Of a DNA stretch of 64,000 nucleotides, positions 12,790 to 26,592 are shown in pieces (the stretch's first letter is position 1; each line of letters opens with the position of its first letter). The position numbers and the translations under genes are program-made. Source of the stretch: Rhizoclosmatium globosum (lineage: Eukaryota; Chytridiomycota; Chytridiomycetes; Chytridiales; Chytriomycetaceae); NCBI GenBank assembly GCA_002104985.1, contig MCGO01000048.1:124001-188000 (forward strand), given 5' to 3'. The notes below the pieces were generated by a model. That model saw only the letters and a program-made list of their open reading frames with translations. It did no database searches and was not told the DNA's origin.

Positions 12790-13532
12790 ATGTATTTACT
12801 CAAAGATTCATTCCCTTTCAGTCTACTGACAGATTGTTGGCCCGGACGGAAGAATTTGATGATTCTTACCACTGAAATACCACTCACTGAAGGTAATCAC
12901 GCACAAACTGGATGGGGTGGAAGTTGGTACTCGAGTGAAGTTGCCCAGAATGTGCTCTGGCCGACGGGAATGCGTTTAAAACGCATTGGGCTCGCTTTCA
13001 CGTAATAACTCTTAATTCCCGACTTTATTCATCGTAACCTCATCGATTCCAGCCACTCCTGCCTCGTCCTCAACTTCAGCAACCTCAGCCACCCCTCCCA
13101 GTCCAGCCAAAGCGATCTATCCCAGGCCAACCCCAGTTGCAGCGTCATTTGCCGCGACTTCTTCCTAAACCCGCATCACAACCACCGCTAGAACTCCTTC
13201 AACCTCATTCTCTCATGCCCACAGCAAGCGCCTTGTTGAGGCAGTAAATTTTCTTCCTGCCATTGAGGCACAAGAAATTGTGGCTGTCCCAGGGCTCAAT
13301 ACAGTGCGAGCGGCGTAAGGTTACGGAATACGTTATGCAAACCTCAACTGCTTTATTTACAGCATCAACGGATTCTTTGAGGCGAATCTTGGATGGAGGA
13401 ACAGTTGGGATTCGTGTTCAGTGCTCAGAATATGCCATCACTTCCGCGAGAACCGACGGCGATGTGTTCAAATCGCATTGGACTCGCTTTCACGTTATAA
13501 ATCTGTATTACTGCTTTGTTCGTTACACATAA
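12790..13532 (+). pseudogene. Two decayed copies of a short domain joined by a Ser/Thr/Pro-rich linker
   Basis: Near 12952-13007 and 13451-13503, two segments align at nucleotide and protein level: one frame reads ADGNAFKTHWARFHVI and the other TDGDVFKSHWTRFHVI, each preceded by a C-x-E motif (CPEC and CSEY). Between them (about 13057-13168) one frame is a low-complexity Ser/Thr/Ala/Pro linker ending at a TAA, the kind of linker found in secreted modular proteins. The first copy is interrupted by a stop just upstream and no start or full frame joins the parts. I read this as a relic of a duplicated-domain gene. Function unknown. Confidence 0.4.
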
Positions 13533-13713
13533 TATGGTAACCTTATTGAGTCCCGCCCTTATCAATAGGAGGAAATCAATTCTTCTGCGTTAGGTACCTG
13601 GTATGCTTGAGTTCTTTTTCTTCTATTCGCATTCGCAGACCAACATTCCCAAAAGGAAAGAAAAATTAAATAATTTAGGTAACCATCAGGGATATCGTTC
13701 TGTTTCCAAGCAT

Positions 13714-14986
<1,273 letters not shown>

Positions 14987-15019
14987 GGGCTTCAAACAAA
15001 AGTTTCTATTTATCCAAAC

Positions 15020-16369
<1,350 letters not shown>

Positions 16370-16635
16370 TTGATGTTTTTGGTGGATTGAAAAAAGGCGA
16401 ATGGATAAAGTACATCCAACTTTATACCCATAATATTTGCAGTAAGGTTATTTTCTTGTTGAATAGTATTCATTTATTATGTGGACGAAGATAGTGCCCA
16501 TCGTCAACCTTTGTACGAAAATAACTTTCAACTGGCTAACGCGTTTACTAAGTGTTCTATCCTTTGTGTTCCAGGAACATTAAAAACATCTTACAGGAAT
16601 TCTCCACTATTTCTTTTTCGTAAATCTTGAATTTT

Positions 16636-18004
16636 ATGGGCCAGGACACCGCCTCAGATTTCTATGGCGCCGCAACAAACATTGGCAAGCGCGAGACGCA
16701 GCAAGACGAGTTCTTGATTGTAGAAGACTTGTTTGAGGGAACACCGAGGACGACGTTGTTTGGCGTGTTTGATGGACATGGTGCGTTCCTCCACCGAACA
16801 CCCACTCTCTTCTTTAAACCTCCCTCTCTCTCACACTCTCTCAAACAAACCAAACCAAATAACATCCAATTAAAACCTTCTCAAAAACAGGATCCGAGGG
16901 CCACCGCGTCTCGGCCTTCGTAAAGAAAGTGTTCCCACTTGTCCTCCTCGAACGACGCGCGGCCCTCATTGGCCGCTCCGCAGACGCCGAAGCTGCCCTC
17001 AAAGACGCCTTTGCAACTGTCCACGCCCGCCTCAAAGAAAACGAAGCTATCGACTCGTACATGTCGGGTTCAACTGCTGCCCTCCTCCTCTTCTTTGAGG
17101 AGGAGCGCCGTGTCCTTATTGCGAATGTTGGAGACTCGAGGATTATGATGGGAAGGAGGGAGGGCGAGGATGTTGTGCCGATGCAAGTGTCTACGTACGT
17201 TTGTTGCTTTGAAGTTTGTCGTGTGTCCTCGTCACCAACTAATAACTCTTGGTGACTCGTACAGGGATCATACCTGTCAAATCGAAGAAGAATATGAGCG
17301 CGTAAAGAATGCGGGTGGGCGGATAGATCAGATGCAGACGGAAAGTGGGAGGGACGGCCCCTTACGAATCTATAAAGGCTCGTTACCGTATCCTGGGTAT
17401 GTCTCCTAGAGTTAAAACGGATAAGAATATACGAAGGGGTGCATGAATAATGTGTAGTTGGGTTATGAGGGAATATTCTGTTCCATCCAAATACGTGCAT
17501 CTCTGCTATGTCTATTCTGGAGCCACAGTTACCATTATTGGATTAGCATTAGATCCATGTAGTGGAAAATGATAAGCCTACAGAACGGAACTCTTGAAAA
17601 CAAAGTATTGATGTGCAGTGAAGTGGAGGAGTATTTGGCTTTGGTCTTACCATCACTCATCCGTAAATCCTTCTACAAACTCTTCAAACACTCTTCTTCT
17701 ATAAACTAACGCTGCATCTAGGCTCGTCGTGACAAGATCCATCGGCGACACATGCGCTGAAAAACTTGGAGTCCTCACAGAACCTGAAGTCATTGATAGA
17801 GATCTCTCTAAAAAAGATATTTTCTTTGTACTCGGATCTGATGGACTCTGGGACGGCCTTGATATGGAAGAAGTTGTGCGACTTGCTGTGAAATACGAAC
17901 ACCCGCAAAAAGCGAGTGAGATCCTCGTGAAACGCGCGTTAAAGAGCCTGGATGCGAAATGCATTGATGATAATGTTACGTGTGTTGTTGTTCATACTGG
18001 ATGA
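16636..18004 (+). CDS. PP2C-type protein serine/threonine phosphatase
   Basis: Metal-dependent phosphatase of the PPM family. Motifs in order: SDFYGAATNIGKRETQQDEF (motif 1), FGVFDGHG (metal-binding DGHG), SGSTAALLLF, VLIANVGDSRIMM, DHTCQIEEEYERV, VVTRSIGD, FFVLGSDGLWD and DDNVTCVVV at the end. All metal-ligand aspartates of the family are in place. Introns follow DGHG (about 16783-16890), VST (about 17197-17262) and PG (about 17399-17721). The last is unusually long for this locus at about 320 nt. ATG at 16636; an upstream TTG in frame is not needed. About 265 residues, close to a bare catalytic domain. Confidence 0.92.
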
Positions 18005-18206
18005 AACTTGGGAGTGGGATGATGGATGCACAACTGTGACATACAACGCTTTAGTCTCGATTGTTTTAGAGGACATGGGATACCATTAAACTTATTATAG
18101 CTGTATATGAAGGAAACGATGTAATTATAATAATGTCCTTTCGTTATAGCAGAGCTTCAAAAAGTATGGTATGCGTTTATTTCGACGCCTCAGAACACTC
18201 TCCACT

Positions 18207-20695
18207 TCATCGACTTCCCAATACCTCCAACTGCTCCAAAAACCCTTTTGCAGTCACAATTTCTGTACTTCCATACGTGACCCTCTTCTTTTGCGCACCT
18301 CTCGCTGCATAATCCTGCAAATTCTGATACTCCAAATAGTTTCCACCTCCCACAACAAACACAATCGCACTCTGGTGACCCTTTACTAATTTGGAAGGAC
18401 TCGTTTGCTGCTGTTTGCCAAGAGTGCGTGAAGCTTTGGGGTCGAAAGACAGGTAATCGTCAGAATCGCTAGTTCCCTCCATAATGGATTCAACGATTCG
18501 AGTTGAGGGAAGGTCTTTTCGAGTTGGAAGGAGGTTTCGCACACCAGAAATAAAAGAGTCAAGCGAAGATCCAACTCCAGCGCCATCCAAAGTTCCCGCA
18601 ATCTACGCAAACACATACATTAATCATATGTGTGTCAATATGGCACGGTGTTACCTTGTTTCTAAATGAACCAAACAAATCTCCGCTACCCATCGCATCC
18701 TTCTGACCACCAGTCGCACCTCCAACAGTTGACGCAGCCGCCATTTTGATGAAGCTCTTAACACTCTTCAAGTAGTTCAAAGCACCGTTGGGAACACCGG
18801 CGGCAGCAAGAGCAACTTCGTAAGCAGCCATATCGTCTTTTGGAATTTCGTCGTTCGAGAGGTAAAACACAAGGAAGAAACGGTGTTTGTCTTCAGCACT
18901 TTTTTCAGCGTCACGCAAGAGCTCCAAAACAGTGGTTTTATTCTTGGACGAGAGGGTTAATCAAATAGGGTGGTATAGGAAGCAGTAGACATACCTGTTT
19001 TCCAATCGCTTCTTCCAGTGCAAAGAACGCGTCTAATTTTCGTTCGTTGATGATTTGGAAGAGGGTTGTTGCCAAGTTCATGTGCATATCAAGAGTTCGT
19101 TTGCGATCCGTGAGTTCTGGGAGGGCAGTCAATGCGTACTTCAAAGTCTCTGCATTTGAGCTAGAATTTGGTTCTGATGAGTTTTATATTGCGGTTTGAA
19201 ATAGTGGTCTTACTTGGGATCCACGTCCTCCAACGATGTCAATCCAGAAGACTTTGTCACTTCATCAACATCCTTCTTGTAACGTGTAATTTCCGAGTTG
19301 ACATCATCTGCCACCTGTGGGAATGGGTTGCCACTGTTCTTGTTCCAGAAAAAGTCGTTGGCGTCAATGTCGAACTGTTTCTTGATTTTACGGCCTTTGT
19401 CTTCAGTCTTTACGAAGTTCGTTAGATACTGGATAGTAATTCATTGAAAAACAAACCTCAATCACAACGCGGTTAAGCTTCAAATCCAATAAATCATGCA
19501 CCAGGGTTGAATACGTCCAGGTATGGTTCAACATTGAAGCCAGGTCCAAATTTCTGTCCAACAGAATCAACACTGGTCTTGTGGCGCCAGTTGCAGGTTC
19601 AGAGAACAAGTTATTATTGCGTGAGTTCATGATATGGTCCCGAATACGCTGATCCAATTTTGTAGCAATTGAGGCGGCAGCGTTTCCACGTGGGCATCGA
19701 ATGATTGGAATAACGCCTATGGTGGGAGAGAGGTGTAAGATATTTTCGTGAGGCTGATTCTGGAGCAAGACATTCCCCAACACATCGCATCCCCCTGATA
19801 AATAATCATCTCAAACTCACCCAATGTAGCAACAACAGAGAACAAAGATCCAACGACTCGTTCCGTGACATCATCAATAACACGATCCGTGCTTCCTGCG
19901 TCATTCAACAACCGGTACGTTTGATCAAAGTTGAGCGAAAACAGACGGTCTTCGAGAGAAATGAAGTTCAGGTATTGGTCGTAGACTTGTGAGACTTGAA
20001 CAGAAGTGTTTGATGCGACTGTGGCAGCTGCCAGGTCTTCGAGAAGGGCACGAGGGAGGTGAGAGGTGAAGTTGAGGTAGTAAGATTCGTACAAGTTCTT
20101 GGCAAGGTCCTGTGGAGCGAGAGAAGGGGTGTAAGAACAGGGTGCGGGGAGACAGTTCAATAGAACCAACATCAGCAATACGCTTCACATTCTCTGGAGT
20201 TGGTTGAACAAAGTACACAGCTGGTACATCTGGGATAGGCTGTCTGTCCGTGTACAAAGGCCTGAAAGGATTATTGACATCAATGCAAGTTCCAGCAGAG
20301 TATTGATCAACAAGAAACGCACATGTGAACCGTCACGCCATTCTCCCTCAATTCATTCACTTTGAGCAGCTGCGAGATGATGTCCTGACCGGCCTTGTCG
20401 TACACAAGAACTTTCCAGACTGTTTCAACGAGTTGAGGCACTTTGGGACCGTCAATAGCCACATCAAGACCGGCGGACTTCTTCTGGATCACAGCGTCTT
20501 TGTTGTTGAAGTTGAGCATCGCAATGACGGCATCTGGCGGTGTTTGAGGTGAGCAGCAGTTGGCAGTGAATAAGAGGAGGGAGTTGCGCCAAAGTCCCGC
20601 TTCCCCTTCATCCATTCCTACTTCCAATTCTTTCTCGCTATTTTCTGTTCCTGTTTAAAGTATTCACCTTTCTGGGCCTGTCGTAACGACGCCAT
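18207..20695 (-). CDS. SLY1: Sec1/Munc18-family protein Sly1 (SCFD1)
   Basis: Sly1 binds syntaxin-5/Sed5-type SNAREs and is needed for ER-Golgi transport. The ATG at 20693-20695 begins MASLRQAQK, and the next exons give [73 protein letters not shown] and [20 protein letters not shown] (the conserved domain-2 motif). The end is [20 protein letters not shown] with [20 protein letters not shown]. About nine introns. The length, roughly 640 residues, matches the family. Head-to-head with calcineurin B, 47 bp between start codons. Confidence 0.93.
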
Positions 20696-20742
20696 GATTT
20701 GCAGTTGGGTTTTTTGAAGCTGAAAACAGACCTACCATCAAA
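20696..20742. promoter_or_regulatory. Bidirectional intergenic region SLY1 / calcineurin B (47 bp)
   Basis: All sequence between the two opposed ATGs. Contains a T-run (GGGTTTTTTG) and ACCATCAAA immediately before the calcineurin B ATG. No TATA box is evident. Confidence 0.45.
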
Positions 20743-21672
20743 ATGGGAAACAACTCCAGGTGACTTGTTTCCTTCTTTCCTTCTGTTGTCTATCTCTCTC
20801 TCGTCTTATTTGGAGGGGGTCCTGGTTGATCATCGGCTAACTGGGATCTACACTCGCTCCACTCACAGTCAACTTGAAGAGATGGTCGCTACATCAAACT
20901 GTACGTACCCCTCTTGTATTATTTCGCTTATTAAATACTCTCTTTATCTTAGTTACGGCCGAGGAGGTACCTTTACAGCCACTTTCTAATGTCAACCCCA
21001 CCTAAACCCCAATCATCTCAACGTAGATCCAACGACTCTACAAACGTTTCGTCAAACTCGACAAAGACGGTTCTGGAACAATCGACAAGGACGAGTTCCT
21101 CGCCCTCCCTCAAATCGCGAGTAATCCTCTTGCAGCGCGTCTACTGTCTGTTCTGGATGGTGATGGAACTGGAGATGTCGACTTTAAAGAGTTTATTGGC
21201 GGTCTGAGTGCTTTCAGCGCCAAGGGAAAGAAGGAGGACAAGTTGAGATGTGAGTTGTCCCAACGACTGAAGGAGATGAGGAAATCCGGCCGAGATCGAC
21301 GAAATAACTTGACTGCATCAAAGATACCAAGTTATCTGGCGCGTTTTGATGTGGTCAAATGGGATCGCCGGAACCCAATAACCCATCAACATCATCACAT
21401 TCCCATTCTAACTCGAATCAAAACCAACAGTCGCCTTCAAAGTATACGACATGGACCGTGACGGCTACATTTCAAACGGAGAACTTTTTCTTGTCCTCAA
21501 GATGATGGTTGGAAACAACCTCAAGGATCAACAGCTTCAGCAAATTGTCGACAAGACCATCATGGAGGCCGACAAGGATGGTGACGGAAAGATTTCGTTT
21601 GAAGAGTTTAGCAAGGTGGTTGAGAATACCGATATTGCCAGACAAATGACTTTGGAGAGTGACCGCTTTTGA
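20743..21672 (+). CDS. CNB1: Calcineurin regulatory subunit B
   Basis: EF-hand Ca2+ sensor that activates the calcineurin phosphatase catalytic subunit. Spliced from the ATG at 20743: [21 protein letters not shown] (N-myristoylation-type MG start), then [20 protein letters not shown]. Four EF loops are visible: [27 protein letters not shown] and DKDGDGKIS. The C-terminus is [14 protein letters not shown]. Several introns; one is about 190 nt, between the third exon and the [10 protein letters not shown] exon. About 175 residues, as expected. Confidence 0.94.
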
Positions 21673-21834
21673 GGAACATCTTGTTGAGGGTTTTGTGCTT
21701 GCAGTTCCTTTCCTTCTTTCAATAAATATTCCATTAGCTTTTATCGATTATTGTCGTTGTAATCTGCGAAAAGGAGAATTGTGCAGCTGCCCCATAACTG
21801 ACCAGCAAAGATCTGGTAACTCACCCTCGAAACA

Positions 21835-22295
21835 GAGGTTCGAAACCTTCGATCTGCAACTAGCAGACGAAGACGGCAGTCCTATGAATGGACTAATTGT
21901 GCGACTCAACGGAGCGTACTTGGCAGAGTGATCAAAATAAACCCGTGAGGGCACTCTAAATTCAAAAAAGGGGGCAGTTACAAGGGCCAACGTGGTACGC
22001 TTGGGGGTTAAACAACCTTTTGGAAATCCATCAATATTGCTCTTGATTTTTGCTCTCTCTTTTCCAATCGACATTAAGGATCTGGCGCAATTTTTGAACG
22101 CATGCCCCTTGTCATTCTAGCATCGTTCTAGCTTGTCAACCTTTAATACGGAGGTTCGAACCGTTGATAGATAACATTACGGTATTCAAGTGATTATGTC
22201 CTTGAAGAATCAGTGCATATTCTGATAGCCCAATTCGCACAAGGCGTGAGAGGGGTGACAAAAATAAACCCTTGGGGCACCCCAGGGGGCGGCCA
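21835..22295. repeat. Two diverged copies of a ~140-bp intergenic unit
   Basis: Unit 1 (about 21835-21975) and unit 2 (about 22151-22295) share GAGGTTCGAA..CC..T.GAT followed about 95-105 nt later by GTGA.CAAAA.AAACCC.TG.GGGCAC and a G-rich run. The first block resembles a tRNA box B (GGTTCGA), so a tRNA-derived short interspersed element is possible but unproven. The rest of the 21673-22562 gap holds nothing else I can name. Confidence 0.35.
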
Positions 22296-22562
22296 CAACA
22301 TTAATCCATAAGGTATGTGTTGGGTGTTACTGAGTACCCTTTTCTTTCGCACTTCAATAAATTGCTATGCACGTGGTCTCCATTGAGCTTCTACGGGGAA
22401 CGTCTTTGTCCTGCTCAAGTCTCCTGGGGAACCCCGTGATGAGCCTCCTTAATATGGTGTTCCACCATATGATTTCCCCACAACAAGTTCGACAAATGGA
22501 GAAGTTTCAAACGCTTTCAGAAGTGAAGATGGAGTGGTGTTATCCTGTCATGTGTAGCAAAA

Positions 22563-22635
22563 TGCCCCCAGACGGGATTGAACCGTCGACCTTTTCCTTA
22601 CGAGGGAAACGCTACTACCACTGAGCTATAAGGGC
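22563..22635 (-). tRNA. tRNA-Thr (CGU)
   Basis: 73 nt, same structure as the copy at 4052-4124; differs in the 3' acceptor strand (GGGGGC instead of GAGGGC). Anticodon loop CTCGTAA. Confidence 0.93.
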
Positions 22636-22791
22636 TGACACCCTTTTCACGCACAGTAATTTATCTTGTTTTATACAGAGTATATTAACATAAAATTAAA
22701 CTTACGAAACACTATTCGAATCGTTACAATTTTAAACGATTCCTTTACTCAACATTGTACACACAAGATACCGTCACCGAAAAACGACGCT

Positions 22792-25728
22792 TTAAGACTT
22801 TAGCTTCATAATTTCCTCAATCTCTTCCTTCTGAATCCTCCTCATCTCCTTCATATTTGATTCCATCTCCTCCAACTGCTCCGTCTTTTCACCTAGTAGC
22901 TCCAATGCAGCCATGTACCGTTTGTTTAGCTCACCAAGTTGGACTTCCAATGCCTGAATCTTGGATGCAGCCGATTTACTGTGTGGGACCAAAATTATCA
23001 ATATATCGGACGCCAAATAGATTGGAGAGTACTCACGCGTCAGATGTCTCAGATGTTGATTTCACCAACTCCTCGGCAAGTTCATCTCTAGTCTTTGTGA
23101 CCATAACCAACTGGGCCTGTAGAGACGACACCTGTCCTTGCAACTGCTTCAAGTTATGGTATAATCGTTCCACCACAGCGCCACCACCACTCTGACCCGC
23201 AACTCCACTAGCGACATCAAATGGTGTGCGAGGCGTATCATATCCACTGCTTGGACTCATGACACCTTCTCCAACAGAACTTTGTCGTCGTAGTCCGGTT
23301 GTATCGATAGACGCAACAGAAGCACTGCTAGAAATATGGTTCGGAGCCGCAGCCTTTTCTGAGAGGACTTTAAGATCATCCAATTTTAACCGCTCTTTTG
23401 CAAGTCGATCACGTTCCTCCTTCAAAATAGCTTCATGTCGTCGACGCTCCTCTTCCAACGCCTTCTTTAACGATGCCTAGAAGTCTCGTTTCAACAAACA
23501 CACTTGATAAAAACAATCTCACCTGGAATGCATCAGCAGCCTCCTTAACTTCTCTGGCATGATTCCTCTCCAACACAGCAATCTTGGCCGCCAGGTCACT
23601 AACCTGTCGATCGCTTCCATCTAATCTCCCCAACGCGTCCTCAAGCTCAGCCTGCACTCTCGCGCGTTCCTGTCTTTCCCGTGAGAACTGATATTCCAGA
23701 GCCACAACACGTTTGTTAAGTTCATCACATCGTTCACTCGCAACCCGTTCCTTCTCACCACTCTCAAAAGCAAGACGCTCGGCTTCCCCGAGTCGATGCA
23801 TGAGACTTGTTTCTATGCCTTCCCAGTCTTTCCGTGCCGCTGCGTGTTGGACTTGAAGACTCTCAATCTGACGTACGAGTGGCCTGTCTGCGCTACGTGC
23901 CTCGGCAAAGAGGTCTTCGTGACGGGAATCAGCGGCAGCAAGACGAGTTTGGAGGGAAGCGATTTCTTTTCGGAGAGAGTCTTCTTGGAAAGAAGATTCC
24001 TGATCGTGGCGGGAGAGTGTGGAGCGGAGGTCGTGGAGTTCTTTTTGGAGGGCAGTTTCGAGTTGGAGAAAGTTTTGTTTTTGGGATTGGAGTTGTTTGT
24101 GGAGGAGTTCATTTGCAGCGATCTATGTTTTGAATATCAGTTTTGACCAGTGACAGGGAGTTCACTTTACCTCCTTTTCAAGCGCTTCAGCATGCGCTGC
24201 ACTGTTTGCATCAGCGTTTTCTTGGCGGACTTCCTGTAAATCGGCACGGACGCGTTCAAGTTGAGCTTTTGTGTTTGAGAGTTCGCCCTTTGCAGTAACA
24301 AGCTCGTTTTCGAGCTTCACAATTTGTTTGGCTTGTTTCTCGGTGAGCTCAGTTGCAGTCTTGAGTGAATCTAATGAACAGTGTGAGCAACATAATGCAA
24401 AGAATAAGCCGAATTACCCACCTCCAAGCTTTCTTTCGCTGGCCTCGACTCTGGTCAGTTTGTCTCGCACTTCCGACAACTCCACTCCAAGGCCTTCAAT
24501 TTTTCGCAATTGATCCTTCACCTGAGCCTCCATTTCACCTTCCTTTGCCCTCAACTTTTTCACAATTGTTCCCATCTTTAACTCGTTTTTTGACAACTTC
24601 TCCCCTTCTTCTAATAGTGACTTGATTTTTTCGTCACGATCTCCAAGTTGTAGGATAGTGTCATTCAGTGTTTGTTGAAGTGCAACCAGTTTAGATTTAT
24701 ACGCGTAAAGTTCCTGCATGGTTCGTGATATTAGCCCGTTGTGTCAAATACTTTGATTCACTCTGCTCGGTTGAAAGCCAAAACACGGTCACTCCACTCC
24801 GACTCAATTCCATTAACTCAATAAAATCGAAAGAACATACCCGATTTGAATCCTGAGAAGTAGCCATTTCATCGACTTTCCTCTTGATGGCCTCAATTTC
24901 TTCCGACAGAGCGGCATTTTGAGACATTGCTGACATCAGTTGCTGTTCACGTTGAGATATAATAGAAGTGAGACGACGATGTGTATCTGAATCGATGACA
25001 TTGTTTGTGGTTGATGGAGTGATGGGTTCTGAAGTCTGATGTACGGGAACAGCAACAGTAGGAGTTTTTGAGGTATCAGAGGAAGAAGTAACAGGAGGTA
25101 TCGGTGCTGTTGTGTCAGAGGCCAGAGGAACCGGTGGAGTGTCAGCAAGAGCAGCATCTGCAGCCGTTATTAAGGCAGCAGGAGCATCTTCAGTAGTCGC
25201 CGCAATATCATTTGTGCTACCATTCAGCACTTGATCTGAGTCCGGAGCAGTTGAGGGATGGATTGGATTGCTGTCAATGTCCTCACCCCCTTTCACTTCA
25301 ATTGCCACCTTCTTCTTCGCCGCCTCCTCGTCACTCTCCAATTCAAATTCAGCCAAGACTGTCTTCTTCGTTGATGGCAGTGGAAGCAAAGGCGCCTTCG
25401 CCGGAGTTGGAGCCGGCACTGGAGTCGCCACACCAAACTCATCGTCGGCGGACGCAAGACCGCCGGCAGAGGTTAAATTCGTTGGCGTAGTCAGCGCCGC
25501 AAAGAAATCAGAAGTTTTTGCGGCATCGGCGGCGGCGGCGGCAGAGGCAAACGACGACGCGAGAAAGTTGTTGAGCGTTGAGGCGGCGCTCGACTCTGTT
25601 GCTGTTGAGGTTGACGTTGGATCGGAGGAGGACGCTGTGTTGACTTCGAGCGATTTGGTCAGCTGTGACTCAACTTCGGCTGTCACAGACGCCAGTGTCG
25701 AGGTGATGTTGGAGAACCAGTCTGCCAT
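22792..25728 (-). CDS. TMF1/Sgm1-like golgin (Rab6-binding coiled-coil protein)
   Basis: Long coiled-coil protein of the TMF (TATA element modulatory factor) family, golgins that bind Rab6/Ypt6 at the Golgi. The ATG at 25726-25728 begins MADWFSNITSTLASVTAEVE, like the amphipathic N-terminus of the family, followed by an Ala/Ser/Thr/Pro-rich disordered stretch and then heptad-rich helices over most of the length. The C-terminus RYMAALELLGEKTEQLEEME with the following I-x-x-E-I-x-E-I pattern is the TMF DNA-binding/Rab6-binding motif region that defines the family. At least six introns. About 850 residues. Confidence 0.85.
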
Positions 25729-25796
25729 CCCTCTCTCTTTCTCAAATAAAATAATACGTATTATATTATGCATATTATGCTTTATTATACTTAAAA

Positions 25797-26462
25797 CTAG
25801 TTACATCCGACAAATCCTGCTGGTTGCCCGGCAACACATCGGCTGCCTTGCTGGCATTGTGAATGCAGTCTCCATGACAACACGTTGCCCTGAACGTAAC
25901 TGCACTGGAACAAAGTGCGTCCTTCTTGTCCACATGAAAAGTCTCCAAAGTTGCAACTTGTACTTGAAGACTGGCTTCCCTGCTGTGCCGCTTGATTGGG
26001 CTGGCTCTGTCCTCCAGTTCCAGATACACCACCAGTATTCTATTACTGTTGTTGCTGATTGATCTGACTTGAAGAAGATGCACCGTTTGGATAACCACAT
26101 CCAACAAATCCAGTCTTGTTGATACAAACCAAACCCTGTTGACACTGAGAATGTTGTCTCCATGCCAGGACCCCTCCCTGGACGTATCCACACTGATACA
26201 AGGTTCTTCCATCTTCTCCGCAAGTCCATGCCCCATTCAAACAAGTGTTCGTATTTGTGTTCTGTGCATTTCCTTGACTATTACCAACATTTGGACTCCC
26301 ACCGCCGACAGTAGTACCAGTTCCAGAGCTTCCGGCACCAGAACTACTCGGCAAAGAACAGTCAGAGATAGGTCGACACGTGGTCTTGCCATTGTTGATG
26401 TCTGATGCTCCTACAGAGGAAGACAACACAGCGAGCCCAACCCTAAGTAGTGTCACAACCAA
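25797..26462 (-). CDS. Secreted-type protein with two Cys-rich (CBM19-like) modules, interrupted by tandem stops
   Basis: Module 1 begins after NTNTNTC and contains LNGAWTCGEDGRTLYQCGYV with six Cys. Module 2 contains FGDFSCGQEGRTLFQCSYVQ and ends FVGCN before a TAG at 25797-25799. The Cys spacing (C..W/F.C.....LYQC......W....QC..G..C......GC) resembles the chitin-binding CBM19 type; the family call is inference. The modules lie in the same frame, separated by a Gln-rich linker in which TAA TAG occur back to back at 26040-26045. The 5' end is unclear: no ATG or signal peptide is in frame, and the first 15 codons resemble the C-terminal anchor of the BIM1-like gene just upstream. Either an exon is missing, or it is a 3' part of that gene, or it is a pseudogene. 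Confidence 0.55.
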
Positions 26463-26592
26463 CTCGAAATTAGCTGCTGTTGGTATGTTTGGAACACTAA
26501 CTGTTTCGATTTGGATTCTCGCTTTTCACTTGGAAAATAATTTGTCTTTCTACTATTTATCTCATCCATGAAAGGGAAAAAAGGAAAGAATA

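Noticed and set aside
24936..25157. Leu-rich minus-strand frame
   Set aside because: Out-of-frame reading of the golgin's Pro/Thr-rich stretch.
26040..26045. Non-standard code with TAA/TAG as Gln
   Set aside because: TAA and TAG are the natural final stops of many genes here, so reassignment does not hold.
25268..26062. 264-codon plus-strand frame opposite the TMF N-terminus
   Set aside because: Antisense shadow of the Ala/Ser-rich first exons of the golgin; it also overlaps the module gene.
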